Numbered from the stretch's first letter, positions 41,792-51,475 are shown. The stretch: 64,000 nucleotides of DNA from Nonlabens sp. Hel1_33_55 (GCF_900101765.1 NZ_LT627735.1:2759501-2823500), one strand, 5' to 3'. Program-made: numbers and translations. The notes: generated by a model from the sequence alone, not told the origin.

Positions 41792-42757
41792 ATGAAATAT
41801 TTATTTGTTCTCATCTTTTTGCCATTCATTTCTTGCAAAAACAAAATGGTAGAAACAAAACCCAAAGAAGTAAGAACTTATCAAGCGGAAGTAGCTTACG
41901 AATACAACGCGCAATTAGGTGAAGGCGCCTTGTGGGATGCTGCCACTCAAAGGCTTTATTGGATCGATATTTTTGGAAAGGAACTGCATGTTTTTGATCC
42001 AGCAACGAGCACTGATAAAACCTATGATACAGGTTCTGTGGTTGGAACTGTGGTTTCGGTTAATGATGAGAAAGTATTGGTGGCTTTGGTAGAAGGTATC
42101 TATAGCATTGATTTAAATACAGGAGCTGTCGAATTATTCTCGGACACAACAGACACGGAAGTTCCCGGGCGTTTCAATGACGGTAAAGTGGATCCCAATG
42201 GAAATTTCTGGGTAGGTTCTATGCCATGGGATCAAGAGGCTAGGACTGGAAAGCTATATAAGATCGATGCTGAAGGAAACGCAACGGTGATGCTCACTGG
42301 CATTGGGATTTCTAATGGTATCGTCTGGACTAAGGATAAGTCTACCATGTATTACATTGATACCAAACTTAACAATGTACGAGCCTTTGATTATGATATG
42401 AATACCAGCACAATCAGTAATGAACGTGTGATCATCACAGTTCCAGAAGAGTTGGGTAATCCAGATGGAATGGCCATTGATGCTAATGACCAATTGTGGA
42501 TAGGCTTATGGAATGGAAATGCCGTAGCTCATTATGATCCCAAATCAGGTAAACTAATTTCTAAAATTGAGGTGCCTGCGCATAATGTAACTTCATGTGC
42601 TTTTGGTGGTGAAAATCTAGATCAGCTTTTTATTACAACAGCAAGCTTAGACATGACCGATGAAGAAATGGAAAAATATCCACTGGCTGGTTCAATTTTT
42701 ACCATAAAACCTGGAGTTCGCGGTGTAGAAGCTAAAACTTTTGGGAAGATGAAATAA
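41792..42757 (+). CDS. SMP-30/gluconolactonase-family lipoprotein
   Basis: 321 residues from ATG 41792, which starts a lipoprotein signal peptide (MKYLFVLIFLPFISC, Cys15). An in-frame upstream ATG (41660) would run through a terminator and palindrome and is rejected. Six-bladed propeller motifs of the SMP-30 family: LGEGALWD (metal Glu), RFNDGKVDPNGNFWVG, GISNGIVW, NPDGMAIDANDQLWIG (metal Asn/Asp). Likely a periplasmic sugar lactonase. Monocistronic. Confidence 0.82.
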   Translation: MKYLFVLIFLPFISCKNKMVETKPKEVRTYQAEVAYEYNAQLGEGALWDAATQRLYWIDIFGKELHVFDPATSTDKTYDTGSVVGTVVSVNDEKVLVALVEGIYSIDLNTGAVELFSDTTDTEVPGRFNDGKVDPNGNFWVGSMPWDQEARTGKLYKIDAEGNATVMLTGIGISNGIVWTKDKSTMYYIDTKLNNVRAFDYDMNTSTISNERVIITVPEELGNPDGMAIDANDQLWIGLWNGNAVAHYDPKSGKLISKIEVPAHNVTSCAFGGENLDQLFITTASLDMTDEEMEKYPLAGSIFTIKPGVRGVEAKTFGKMK

Positions 42758-42780
42758 TACTAAGAAATCTACAAAACGAA

Positions 42781-42811
42781 AAATCCGCTGGAATCATTTT
42801 CCAGCGGATTT
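42781..42811. terminator. Bidirectional Rho-independent terminator
   Basis: 13-bp stem AAATCCGCTGGAA / TTCCAGCGGATTT with T-rich flanks on both strands, between the convergent SMP-30 and fabD genes. Confidence 0.85.
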
Positions 42812-42843
42812 TTTGTGAAATCAATAAACGAAATAAAGTTCTT

Positions 42844-43725
42844 TTAAACACTCGCCTGACTGACAGGAATATTGCGATCAATCTTACCAATCATTCCTTG
42901 AAGTGCTTTTCCAGGGCCAACTTCTATAAACTCAGTCGCACCGTCTTTAATCATTTCCTGAATGGATTGTGTCCATTTTACGGGCGCGGTAAGTTGGTAG
43001 ATGAGGTTTGTTATAATGTCATCAGTCGCTGTAGTGGCTAGGTTAGTGACATTTTGATAAATAGGACAGATTGGTTTTTCAAATTCAGTGGCATCAATAG
43101 CCTTAGCAAGACGTTCCCTAGCTGGTTCCATAAGCGGCGAGTGGAAAGCACCACCTACAGGTAGCACCAACGCTCTTTTTGCTCCTTTTTCTTTAAGCAC
43201 CTTACATGCTGCCTCAACCGCTGGAATTTCACCAGAAATAACCAGCTGACCTGGACAATTATAGTTTGCTGCTACTACAACTCCACTTGTTTCACGACAA
43301 ACTTTCTCAATCGCATCATCTTCTAGACCTAAGATAGCAGCCATCGTACTTGCCTGGAGTTCACAAGCAGCTTGCATCGCGATAGCTCGCTCACTTACAA
43401 TTCTTAATCCATCTTCAAAGCTCAATGAGCCTATCGCGGTCAAGGCACTAAGCTCACCCAAACTATGACCTGCCACCATATCTGGAGTAAATACATCTCC
43501 CATGACTTTAGCCAGAATAACCGAATGCAAAAACACCGCAGGCTGCGTCACCTTTGTTTCCTTGAGTTCATCAGCAGTACCTTCAAACATGATTCTAGAG
43601 ATGTCAAATCCCAGGATCTCGTTGGCCTTGTGAAATAGCTCTTTGGCTTCGTCAAAATTATCATAGAGGTCTTTACCCATTCCTGTAAATTGGGCTCCTT
43701 GACCTGGAAATACGTATGCTTTCAT
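42844..43725 (-). CDS. fabD: Malonyl-CoA:acyl-carrier-protein transacylase
   Basis: 293 residues from ATG 43725 (MKAYVFPGQGAQFTGMG), the usual start; an upstream ATG (43749) overlaps the promoter element. Moves malonyl from CoA to ACP for fatty-acid synthesis. GQGAQ (9-13), nucleophile Ser88 in GHSLGEL, GAFHSPLM with the catalytic His. Full length. Stands apart from other fab genes. Confidence 0.93.
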   Translation of the reverse strand: MKAYVFPGQGAQFTGMGKDLYDNFDEAKELFHKANEILGFDISRIMFEGTADELKETKVTQPAVFLHSVILAKVMGDVFTPDMVAGHSLGELSALTAIGSLSFEDGLRIVSERAIAMQAACELQASTMAAILGLEDDAIEKVCRETSGVVVAANYNCPGQLVISGEIPAVEAACKVLKEKGAKRALVLPVGGAFHSPLMEPARERLAKAIDATEFEKPICPIYQNVTNLATTATDDIITNLIYQLTAPVKWTQSIQEMIKDGATEFIEVGPGKALQGMIGKIDRNIPVSQASV

Positions 43726-43746
43726 ATTGTTAGTTGGTTTGTTTTG

Positions 43747-43754
43747 CAAATTTA
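43747..43754 (-). promoter_or_regulatory. -7 promoter element (TAAATTTG) for fabD
   Basis: Exact TAnnTTTG on minus, 22 bases before ATG 43725. Confidence 0.45.
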
Positions 43755-43798
43755 AGAAACAACAATTGAGGATTTAGAATTCAGAATTTTCGTAATTC

Positions 43799-44731
43799 TT
43801 AACTAGAAACCCGCTCCCAAGTCTCGTAATCAAAGGAGTACTTGTGACGCTCATCAGTACCGTGAGATTCGGTTTTTATCAGGTTCCATTTGGATTTGTC
43901 TATTCTAGGGAAATAAGCATCTGCGTCAAAGGTGCCGTGGACTCTGGTAAGTTCAATTTTATTAGAGAAAGGCATTCCTAAAGAATAGATCTCTCCACCA
44001 CCTATAATAAATGGATTGCTATCATTGCCTGCCGCAGCAAGAGCTGTTTTCATATCGTGAACGATAATCGCATCATTGCTTTTATAACCTTTATCTCTAG
44101 TAACCACAATATGCGTCCTGTTAGGTAATGGCTTGTCAAAGCTATCAAAGGTTTTACGTCCCATGATGATAGTATGACCAGTTGTTAGAGCCTTAAATCT
44201 TTTAAAATCATCTGGTAAATGCCAGACCATTTCTCCGTTTTTACCAAGTTCTTGATTTTCGCCAGCTGCGGCAATCATAGTTATTACTTTAGCCTTTGGA
44301 AGAGGTGCCATGGGGTTGTCAAGTTTTACATCAGGCAATGGATGATTCTTATCCACCTTGACTTGTAGTTTCTGAATTCTATCTACCTGCTTTTGAACCA
44401 ATTGTTCATACTGCCTTTTTTCCCATTCTGGACCCAAAATGCGTTTTGTGATAAACACGTTGAAAGCATGATAAGCCAAAATAAGAAACCAAAGCATTAT
44501 AACCCAAATCCACCAATCTGTTTCAAGTAATGACTCTCTTTGTAACATAGGACTTCCTTCAACGGAATCCTGACGCACGCCTACAACAATTAAGCCTACA
44601 GAACCTATCAGGAAAACTACAAAATGAGTAAACAGCCCACGTTTTTGCTTAATACGCAAACGTGCATTTTCAATCATCTCCTTTTGATCGGGATCAATTG
44701 CTCTTCCAGATTTTTTATTGCTACCAAACAT
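43799..44731 (-). CDS. 2TM-domain / dihydrofolate reductase fusion
   Basis: 310 residues, about twice the length of normal DHFR. Residues 17-100 are a 2TM domain: two hydrophobic helices (34-51 and 74-92) with flanking basic residues. A helical linker (100-145) leads to DHFR (148-306): VITMIAAAGENQELG, MVWHLPDDFKRFK (catalytic acidic residue at about 174), IIMGRKTFDS, and IIGGGEIY for NADPH. All key DHFR positions appear kept. So a membrane-anchored folate reductase is inferred, cytoplasm-facing. Confidence 0.88.
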   Translation of the reverse strand: MFGSNKKSGRAIDPDQKEMIENARLRIKQKRGLFTHFVVFLIGSVGLIVVGVRQDSVEGSPMLQRESLLETDWWIWVIMLWFLILAYHAFNVFITKRILGPEWEKRQYEQLVQKQVDRIQKLQVKVDKNHPLPDVKLDNPMAPLPKAKVITMIAAAGENQELGKNGEMVWHLPDDFKRFKALTTGHTIIMGRKTFDSFDKPLPNRTHIVVTRDKGYKSNDAIIVHDMKTALAAAGNDSNPFIIGGGEIYSLGMPFSNKIELTRVHGTFDADAYFPRIDKSKWNLIKTESHGTDERHKYSFDYETWERVSS

Positions 44732-44747
44732 TCCTTTACTTTTAGGT

Positions 44748-44755
44748 CAAATTTA
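44748..44755 (-). promoter_or_regulatory. -7 promoter element (TAAATTTG) for DHFR fusion
   Basis: Exact TAnnTTTG on minus, 17 bases before ATG 44731. Confidence 0.45.
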
Positions 44756-44785
44756 CGTTTTACACTGCATTCACTCTCTTAACCT

Positions 44786-45862
44786 ATGTATAATTTAAAG
44801 GAGCACTATCCAGTCTTGAAGGACTATACTTATCTAAATACAGCCGCTCACGGTTTGATAAGCACGGTAGTGGCAGATTATAAAGTGTCCCTAAATCAGG
44901 AACTACTCAACACCGCGAGTGTTTTTGCAGATAGTCGAGGTGCTTTTATCGATGACGTAAGAACCAGTGTATCTAGCTTTATTGATGCTCATTATCATAT
45001 GACGGCTTTGGTGCCTAATTTCTCCATGGCATTCAACGCCTTGCTGGAAGCAATCGATAAGAAGAATAAATTTTTGTTGGTTAAAGGTGATTACCCATCG
45101 GTGAACTGGCCTGTGGAGGCTCGAGGATTTGAATGCTGCTATGCAGATCTTAATGCCACGCTGGAAGAGAATATTTGGAATGCCTGTGAGCAACATAAAC
45201 CCGATTTTTTGGCGCTCTCTATAGTCCAATATATTTCTGGAATTAGAATCGATCTTGAATTTTTGAGAAAGCTAAAGTTGCAGTTTCCTGATTTGATCAT
45301 TATCGCAGACGGTACGCAGTTTATAGGTGTGGAAGAATTTCGCTTTCGCGAAAGCGGAATAGACATACTCGCCGCATCTTGTTACAAATGGCTCAATGCT
45401 GGTGATGGGAATGCGTTCATGACTTTCAAGGAAGACGTCGTCGATAGGATCAAGCCGAAATATACTGGGTTCAATAGTGTACAGGGATTTAAGAATGACC
45501 GCGGTAGTTTTATGGGGCATTTTGAACCTGGACATCAGGACATGACGGCTTTTGGAGGACTTCAAAAAGCGATTGAGTTCTGCAATGAGTACGGGATTTA
45601 TAGTATTCAAAATCAAATTCAAACTATATCACAGGAGGCACGCAATGAATTTACAGGTCGCAACTTACTGCAGCCAGAAGTTACTGGCAGAAAGCTTCAC
45701 TCTTCTATATTCAATATCACTGGTGACGAGAAGCTATTTGAAAAACTTAAGAACGAAAAGATTATTATTTCCCAGCGTGGAGAAGGGCTGCGAGTGAGTA
45801 TTTCCTATTATAATTCTATAGAGGATTTGAACAAATTGCTAAATGTGATTGATGAAAATTAG
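44786..45862 (+). CDS. Class V aminotransferase-fold PLP enzyme
   Basis: 358 residues. LNTAAHGLISTVV near the start, IVQYISGIRIDLEFL, ADGTQFIG (PLP Asp) and SCYKWLNAGDGNAFM whose Lys forms the Schiff base. Layout of the cysteine-desulfurase/isopenicillin-epimerase group, but no catalytic Cys loop typical of IscS is evident, so a precise reaction is not given. Divergent from the DHFR fusion. A palindrome encodes FRFRES. Confidence 0.75.
   Translation: MYNLKEHYPVLKDYTYLNTAAHGLISTVVADYKVSLNQELLNTASVFADSRGAFIDDVRTSVSSFIDAHYHMTALVPNFSMAFNALLEAIDKKNKFLLVKGDYPSVNWPVEARGFECCYADLNATLEENIWNACEQHKPDFLALSIVQYISGIRIDLEFLRKLKLQFPDLIIIADGTQFIGVEEFRFRESGIDILAASCYKWLNAGDGNAFMTFKEDVVDRIKPKYTGFNSVQGFKNDRGSFMGHFEPGHQDMTAFGGLQKAIEFCNEYGIYSIQNQIQTISQEARNEFTGRNLLQPEVTGRKLHSSIFNITGDEKLFEKLKNEKIIISQRGEGLRVSISYYNSIEDLNKLLNVIDEN
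45341..45356. repeat. 16-bp iterated palindrome, copy 15 (perfect)
   Basis: Inside the class V aminotransferase gene; FRES frame. Confidence 0.9.
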
Positions 45863-46124
45863 AATAGCACCTTCAATGGTGAGCCATCACCATCCAGTAC
45901 ATATTGGTACACCGTAGAAATTCCTGATCGACCTATCGTTCGTGGATATTTTGCGATGAAAAGGTGATTCTAGGCAATACCAGAACAATTGAGTCTAACC
46001 TGGCCTTAACTTCGTAAGTATTAACAGGCGATGTGTTGTAAGAATATTTCTTTATAATCGACGTATATTGCTGATCCTCAAATAAAATATCCAGATGTTT
46101 AAAACTACTTTTTGTTTTCTTATT
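45859..46124 (-). pseudogene. Frameshifted C-terminal remnant of an unknown gene
   Basis: The minus strand of this 230-base gap reads like protein in two frames. From 46124 one frame gives KHLDILFEDQQYTSIIKKYS and then LVLPRITFSSQNIHER before a stop. A second frame continues as TIGRSGISTVYQYVLDGDGS and ends PLKVLF with a stop at 45859. A single indel near 45930 would join them. No start codon remains; the 5' part seems replaced by the GH16 gene. Family not recognised. Confidence 0.4.
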
Positions 46125-47666
46125 TTAATATCCAGTTTTTTACATGGTCAACAAATGCCTGTTGACTTTTCAGAAACTTCTGAAATTTTTACTGGATTCT
46201 CTGGTTCGACTTTTTCCAAGACTTCAAATCCGGAAAACTCCAGTGATGCTGTAGGTCAATTTTTAAATGATGGTCGGGTAGATTTCCAGGGATTTTTCTT
46301 GGATTTAAATAGAAACATCGATTTGTCGTTCCAACAGACCATTCAGTTGGAGATGTACGCCAGCGATGATAATGCACATACTGTGTTATTAAAACTTGAA
46401 AATGGTTCTGAGGACAACGTTGAGGTACAAGCGCAATTACCTGCAAATTCTGGAGATAATTGGAGAACGCTAATGTTCGATTTTTCGAATGCAAGATTTA
46501 GTGATGGTGGTGCTACTACCAATGCAACTGGAAGCTACAGTAGATTAACCATATTTATAGATGGAGGTCAGCTAGTTCCTGGAACTTATTTGATTGATGA
46601 TATTGACGATGGCTCTACAGAAGAAGATCCAGAAGCGCTAGATGTCATCTATGATAATTTAGTTTGGTCAGATGAGTTTGATTCTCCTAATGGTGCAAAA
46701 CAAGTGATCAATGCTGCCAATTGGTTTCATCAAACTCAAATTCCCGCTGGAGGTAATTGGTTCAATGGCGAGGTACAACATTACACGAATCGGATTGACA
46801 ATTCCTTTGTTGAAGATGGATTTTTAAACATCGTTGCAATAAGAGAAAATTATAGAGATCAAGGAGTTACAAAAGACTTTACCTCTGCACGTTTGAATTC
46901 AAAATTTGCATTTACTTATGGTAGAGTAGATGTTTTGGCAAAACTACCTTTTGGCGAGGGCACCTTTCCAGCCATTTGGACTTTGGGAAAAAATATCAAT
47001 GAAGATGGTGGTTTTTGGGATGAAGAGTTTGGGACGGTCAACTGGCCACGACCAGGAGAAATTGACATCATGGAACATGGTTTGGGAGCGACTAACCAGG
47101 TAGGTAGTGCGCTGCACACACCTTGTGAAGGTTGCTTTGGGAATACTCGAAACAACAAATCAATATTCATAAGTAATGTTGCGGAAGACTTTCATTTGTA
47201 TTCTATGAACTGGTCTCCAGATCAGATTACTTTCCTAATCGATAATGAGCCTTTTTACACATATAATCCAGAGGTAAAAGATGCTGAAACCTGGCCGTTT
47301 GATAAAGATCAATACATGTTACTTAACGTTGCCATGGGCGGTATTTCTGGCTCAGTTGAACCTGGTTTCACCCAAAGCCCTATGGTGATCGATTATGTAC
47401 GAGTGTATCAGAAAAGCACCGCCAGCATAGGCGATGAAGAATTGGACAAAGTAAGATTGTTCCCTAATCCAGCATCAGATTTAGTCAGCATCCAGTCGGT
47501 AAACCCTATTGATACTATAGAAATTTATTCTATGCTGGGCTCTCAAATACAGGCCTCGCTAACTTCAAATAATAGCTTTTCAGTCAGCGGTCTTTCTAGT
47601 GGCATATATCTGGTCAAAATGGTATCAGGAGCTTCAGTCAGTACAAAGAGACTGATAGTGAAGTAG
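46095..47666 (+). CDS. T9SS-secreted GH16 beta-glucanase (laminarinase-like)
   Basis: 523 residues. Signal peptide 1-19; N-terminal beta-sandwich that may bind carbohydrate (20-175); GH16 catalytic domain (about 185-440) with the signature EIDIMEH at 322-328 (nucleophile Glu322, acid/base Glu327) and NWFNGEVQHYT; C-terminal type A sorting domain (VRLFPNPASDLVSIQS, LSSGIYLVKM). Cleaves beta-1,3- or mixed-linkage glucans outside the cell. It stands alone, without SusCD genes of a polysaccharide locus. Confidence 0.9.
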   Translation: MFKTTFCFLILISSFLHGQQMPVDFSETSEIFTGFSGSTFSKTSNPENSSDAVGQFLNDGRVDFQGFFLDLNRNIDLSFQQTIQLEMYASDDNAHTVLLKLENGSEDNVEVQAQLPANSGDNWRTLMFDFSNARFSDGGATTNATGSYSRLTIFIDGGQLVPGTYLIDDIDDGSTEEDPEALDVIYDNLVWSDEFDSPNGAKQVINAANWFHQTQIPAGGNWFNGEVQHYTNRIDNSFVEDGFLNIVAIRENYRDQGVTKDFTSARLNSKFAFTYGRVDVLAKLPFGEGTFPAIWTLGKNINEDGGFWDEEFGTVNWPRPGEIDIMEHGLGATNQVGSALHTPCEGCFGNTRNNKSIFISNVAEDFHLYSMNWSPDQITFLIDNEPFYTYNPEVKDAETWPFDKDQYMLLNVAMGGISGSVEPGFTQSPMVIDYVRVYQKSTASIGDEELDKVRLFPNPASDLVSIQSVNPIDTIEIYSMLGSQIQASLTSNNSFSVSGLSSGIYLVKMVSGASVSTKRLIVK

Positions 47667-47682
47667 TGGTTTGATAGGAGTT

Positions 47683-47698
47683 CGCTTTCGCGAAAGCG
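47683..47698. repeat. 16-bp iterated palindrome, copy 16 (perfect)
   Basis: Intergenic, 16 bases after the GH16 stop; preceded by GAGTT. Confidence 0.9.
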
Positions 47699-47846
47699 AT
47701 ATCATTACGATCTCTGACAAATTCAACGATATTTTCTTAACTATTTCTTCTGTTAAATACTGTAAATCAAGGTTAAACCTGGTTAAAGTTTTATTGGAAA
47801 CACTGGTTTGTATCTAATTTAGGCAGGTTAATTTAAATACTAGATC

Positions 47847-48317
47847 ATGAGATTTACAATAATAACAGCAGTTGTGGCTTTATTTTCAATGACCATTGCC
47901 ACAGGTCAACAAATCAAGGATTCATCTACTGAAACGGTCACTAAAGAAGTGATGCAGGAAGGCAAAAAGATTTTTGAATACAAAGTGGTGACTGAAGAAG
48001 TCAAGAATTTGCGCTTTAAGTCAGAAGATTCTAATGAGACGAACCAAGAACTGGATCTTGCTGATTCACCAGTAAAAATTATCAAAACCATCTGGATCGA
48101 TAAGAATGTCGATGGAACTTATGACAAGAAAGTAACCTTGACATACAACAGTGAGTACGATACTGACATCGAATTTGAAACCACAGCAGACGGGATCATT
48201 TTTACCAATGATCAAGGTCAAACGGAACTGATTACAGAACTAGGTTTCTACGTAATGAACGCCGATCAAACCGATGAGGTATATATCAACGTTGATACGA
48301 CTTCAGTAATTTACTAG
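47847..48317 (+). CDS. Secreted hypothetical protein
   Basis: 156 residues, signal peptide 1-20 (ending ATGQ). Rich in Thr, Lys and acidic residues with beta-type alternation (TVTKEVMQEGKKIFEYKVV; IWIDKNVDGTYDKKVTLTY). The segment DKNVDGTYD resembles a calcium-binding loop but is single. No family identified. Followed by its own terminator. Confidence 0.6.
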   Translation: MRFTIITAVVALFSMTIATGQQIKDSSTETVTKEVMQEGKKIFEYKVVTEEVKNLRFKSEDSNETNQELDLADSPVKIIKTIWIDKNVDGTYDKKVTLTYNSEYDTDIEFETTADGIIFTNDQGQTELITELGFYVMNADQTDEVYINVDTTSVIY

Positions 48318-48339
48318 AATACAACTTCCATAAATCATA

Positions 48340-48369
48340 AACCCAGAAACAATTGTTTCTGGGTTTTTT
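48340..48369 (+). terminator. Rho-independent terminator
   Basis: 11-bp stem AACCCAGAAAC / GTTTCTGGGTT, loop AATT, then a T run, ending the 47847-48317 gene. Confidence 0.8.
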
Positions 48370-48437
48370 GATTTTTTGAACTTTTCTAAGACTTTGCGCT
48401 TCCTTAACCGATGGAAAGATCTCCGCCTAAACTGAGA

Positions 48438-51278
48438 TTAGTGTGCCTCCAACCAATTCTCACCAATACCAACTTCCACATCTAGAGGTACGCTCATTGT
48501 ATAAGCATTTTGCATTTCTTTTTGAATGAGTTTTTTCATGTCTTCCAACTCATCATTGTGGATGTCAAAAACCAATTCATCGTGAACTTGCAGCAGCATC
48601 TTGGACTTGCAATTCATCGCAGCAAACTTTTTCTGGATGTTGATCATCGCGATTTTTATGATGTCTGCAGCGCTTCCTTGGATAGGTGCGTTCACTGCGT
48701 TACGCTCTGCGGCGCCTCGCACCACATTGTTGGAGCTTGTGATGTCTTTCAAATAGCGACGTCTGCCTAAAACCGTTTCCACATAACCATTTTCCCTCGC
48801 AAAAGCGACCTGGTCATCCATATAGGCACGCAGCTTTGGATAGGTTTTGTAGTAAGTCTCGATCAGTTCTTTGGATTCCGTACGGTCCAGATCTGTTTGA
48901 TTGCTCAACCCAAAAGCAGACACTCCATAGATAATCCCAAAATTCACCGTTTTTGCATTACTGCGCTGTTCTCTCGTTACATCTTCCAATTCTACGTCAA
49001 AAACTCTGGCAGCCGTGGACGAGTGAATATCCTCTCCACTTTTAAAGGCTTCCATCATATTATCTTCCTCACTCAAGGCAGCAATGATGCGCAGTTCAAT
49101 TTGCGAGTAATCTGCCGCGAGTAGCGTGTAGTTTGCATCGCGTGGTATAAAAGCTTTGCGCACCTGACGACCTCGCTCTGTACGTATTGGAATATTCTGC
49201 AGGTTGGGATCTGTGGAACTCAATCGTCCCGTCGCAGCCACCGTTTGCATATAGTTGGTGTGAATGCGCTGCGTTTCAGGATTTACCTGATTAGGCAATG
49301 CGTCCACATAGGTGCTTTGCAATTTAGCAAGCCCTCGATATTCAAGTACATCGGCAATAATTTGATGGTCTGCTGCGAGATAGCTCAGCACATCTTCAGC
49401 GGTGGAATATTGACCGGTTTTGGTCTTTTTCGGCTTATCGACCAGGTTTAATTTCCCAAATAAAATTTCTCCCAGCTGCTTCGGCGAGCCTATATTGAAT
49501 TCCTCACCAGCTTCCTTATAAATATTTTCTTGCAGTTGTGCTATGTCGTCAGTTAGCTTTCGCGAAAGCGTGCTCAAGTAATCCTCATCCAGATTGATTC
49601 CTTCAATTTCCATAGCGGCAAGCACCTTCAATAGCGGGATCTCGATGTCGTGGAAGAGTTTATCGAGGTTGGCGGCCTTCATCTCTGGCGCAAAATGTTG
49701 CTTGAGTTGGAAGGTCACGTCAGCATCCTCAACAGCATATTCCTTGGCCTTTTGCACGTCCACATCACGCATCGATTTCTGGTTCTTACCTTTCTTGCCT
49801 ATGAGCTCAGTGATGGATTGCGGCGTGTAGTTGAGGTAGGTTTCTGCCAGTACGTCCATGTTGTGGCGCATATCTGGATTGATGAGGTAGTGGGCGAGCA
49901 TCGTGTCAAAAAGTGGTCCCTTGACGTCAACACCATACTTATCCAATACCTTGATATCATACTTCAAATTCTGCCCGATTTTCTCAATTTCAGCCGACTC
50001 AAAGAATGGTTTGAGCTGATCCACAACACCTTGCGCCTCATCACGATCTTCAGGAACAGGTAGGTAATAACCTTTGCCCTTTTCCCAGCAGAACGCGATC
50101 CCAACCAGCTCTGCCGCTAGCGGATCCAGTCCCGTAGTCTCTGTGTCAAAACACACGCTGGATTGTTTCATCAAGGTTTGCAGGAACAATTTAGTTCCCA
50201 TTCCTTCCTGAACTACTTGATATAAATGGTCTGTGGTGGCGAGCGTTTGTCTGCCAGTGCTTTGAGCTTCGGCTTTAGTTCCAGAGCCTGGTGCATCAAA
50301 CAAGGAGAATTGACCAGAACCGGCAGATGAACTTGAATCTGCGCTTGAACTTGAACCAGAATTTGATGGTTCTAGAATGTCTTCTGAAAAGATTTTGGCA
50401 AGCGTTTCCTTTGCTCTGCGGAATTCCAATTCATCAAATATCTCGTGAACCGCTTCCACATCTGGATCGTCCAGCGTGTATTTGTCTGCGCTGAACTGTA
50501 CATCGCAATCCAGTTTGATGGTTGCGAGTTGTTTCGACAGGCGACCTAGATCTGCATTGTCGCGTATTTTCTCGCCTATTTTTCCTTTGATATTTACTGC
50601 ATCATCCAGCAGCGCTTCCATACTGCCGTACTGCTTGAGGTATTTTTTGGCGGTTTTGTCACCTACACCAGGCAATCCAGGAATATTATCACTCGCGTCA
50701 CCCATCATTCCCAGATAATCTATGACCTGTTCTGGACGCTCCACTTCAAATCGTTTCTGTACCTCTGGAATTCCCCATATTTCAATGCCATTTCCCATAC
50801 GGGCTGGACGGTACATAAAAATATTTTCTGAAACTAGCTGCGCATAATCCTTATCTGGCGTGACCATATACACGGTAAAACCTTCTTTTTCGGCTTGTTT
50901 TGATAGGGTTCCTATCAAATCGTCTGCTTCTATTCCAGCTTCCACCACAATGGGAATATGCATCGCTTTGAGAATCTGCTGGATATATGGAATGGCTAAA
51001 CGTATGGCTTCTGGAGTTTCATCGCGATTGGCTTTATAATCGGCATAAAGTTCGACCCGTTCTGCGCTTCCTTCCTTGTCAAAAGCCACTGCTAGATATT
51101 CAGGTTTCTCACGACGTATCACGTCAAACAACGAGTTGGTAAAACCCATTATCGCACTGGTATCCATACCCTTTGAATTCACTCGCGGATTCTTGATCAA
51201 GGCATAATAACCTCTAAAAATCAGCGCATAGGCATCCAGTAAAAACAGTCTTTTATCGTCAGTTCCGTCGTTTGTCAA
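48438..51278 (-). CDS. polA: DNA polymerase I
   Basis: 946 residues. N-terminal 5'-3' exonuclease (1-300; LLDAYALIFRGYYA, GIEADDLIGTL, GDASDNIPGLPGVGDKTA), a Ser/Gly-rich linker (about 305-335), a 3'-5' exonuclease with an intact DTETTGL (about 374) and NLKYDIKVL, and a family A polymerase domain: motif A DYSQIELR, O-helix RSNAKTVNFGIIYG, motif C QVHDELVFD. All three activities appear retained. A 15/16 palindrome copy encodes LSRKL near the exonuclease-polymerase junction. Confidence 0.97.
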   Translation of the reverse strand: MTNDGTDDKRLFLLDAYALIFRGYYALIKNPRVNSKGMDTSAIMGFTNSLFDVIRREKPEYLAVAFDKEGSAERVELYADYKANRDETPEAIRLAIPYIQQILKAMHIPIVVEAGIEADDLIGTLSKQAEKEGFTVYMVTPDKDYAQLVSENIFMYRPARMGNGIEIWGIPEVQKRFEVERPEQVIDYLGMMGDASDNIPGLPGVGDKTAKKYLKQYGSMEALLDDAVNIKGKIGEKIRDNADLGRLSKQLATIKLDCDVQFSADKYTLDDPDVEAVHEIFDELEFRRAKETLAKIFSEDILEPSNSGSSSSADSSSSAGSGQFSLFDAPGSGTKAEAQSTGRQTLATTDHLYQVVQEGMGTKLFLQTLMKQSSVCFDTETTGLDPLAAELVGIAFCWEKGKGYYLPVPEDRDEAQGVVDQLKPFFESAEIEKIGQNLKYDIKVLDKYGVDVKGPLFDTMLAHYLINPDMRHNMDVLAETYLNYTPQSITELIGKKGKNQKSMRDVDVQKAKEYAVEDADVTFQLKQHFAPEMKAANLDKLFHDIEIPLLKVLAAMEIEGINLDEDYLSTLSRKLTDDIAQLQENIYKEAGEEFNIGSPKQLGEILFGKLNLVDKPKKTKTGQYSTAEDVLSYLAADHQIIADVLEYRGLAKLQSTYVDALPNQVNPETQRIHTNYMQTVAATGRLSSTDPNLQNIPIRTERGRQVRKAFIPRDANYTLLAADYSQIELRIIAALSEEDNMMEAFKSGEDIHSSTAARVFDVELEDVTREQRSNAKTVNFGIIYGVSAFGLSNQTDLDRTESKELIETYYKTYPKLRAYMDDQVAFARENGYVETVLGRRRYLKDITSSNNVVRGAAERNAVNAPIQGSAADIIKIAMINIQKKFAAMNCKSKMLLQVHDELVFDIHNDELEDMKKLIQKEMQNAYTMSVPLDVEVGIGENWLEAH
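49555..49570. repeat. 16-bp iterated palindrome, copy 17 (first base A instead of C)
   Basis: Inside polA; LSRK frame. Confidence 0.85.
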
Positions 51279-51409
51279 AGTGTATGGGTTTTGTGAATGA
51301 TAAAGATAAAATTCTCGTGGGAACTTGAACTTGAAATCGAACGAGAACTTTGAATTCAGGTTTTAATAATGATACTTGATCGAGCGTGATTGGATTGATT
51401 TTTCAAAAC

Positions 51410-51437
51410 AACCGCTCGTTCTCGACTGCCGCTCGAA
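51410..51437. repeat. REP-like element, copy A
   Basis: ACCGCTCGTT followed by CTCGACTGCCGCTCGA, with AAAAC before and GGTTTTC after. A similar, diverged stretch occurs at 52850-52875 on the other side of the MFS gene. Confidence 0.35.
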
Positions 51438-51475
51438 TTGGTTTTCTTTTAAAGTAACTAATCTGGTAATTTTAT

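Noticed and set aside
48796..48808. CTCGCAAAAGCG in polA and TTTTCGCGCTTTTC near 58466 as further palindrome copies
   Set aside because: Each lacks the TCGCGA core or one arm; partial matches of this size are expected by chance.
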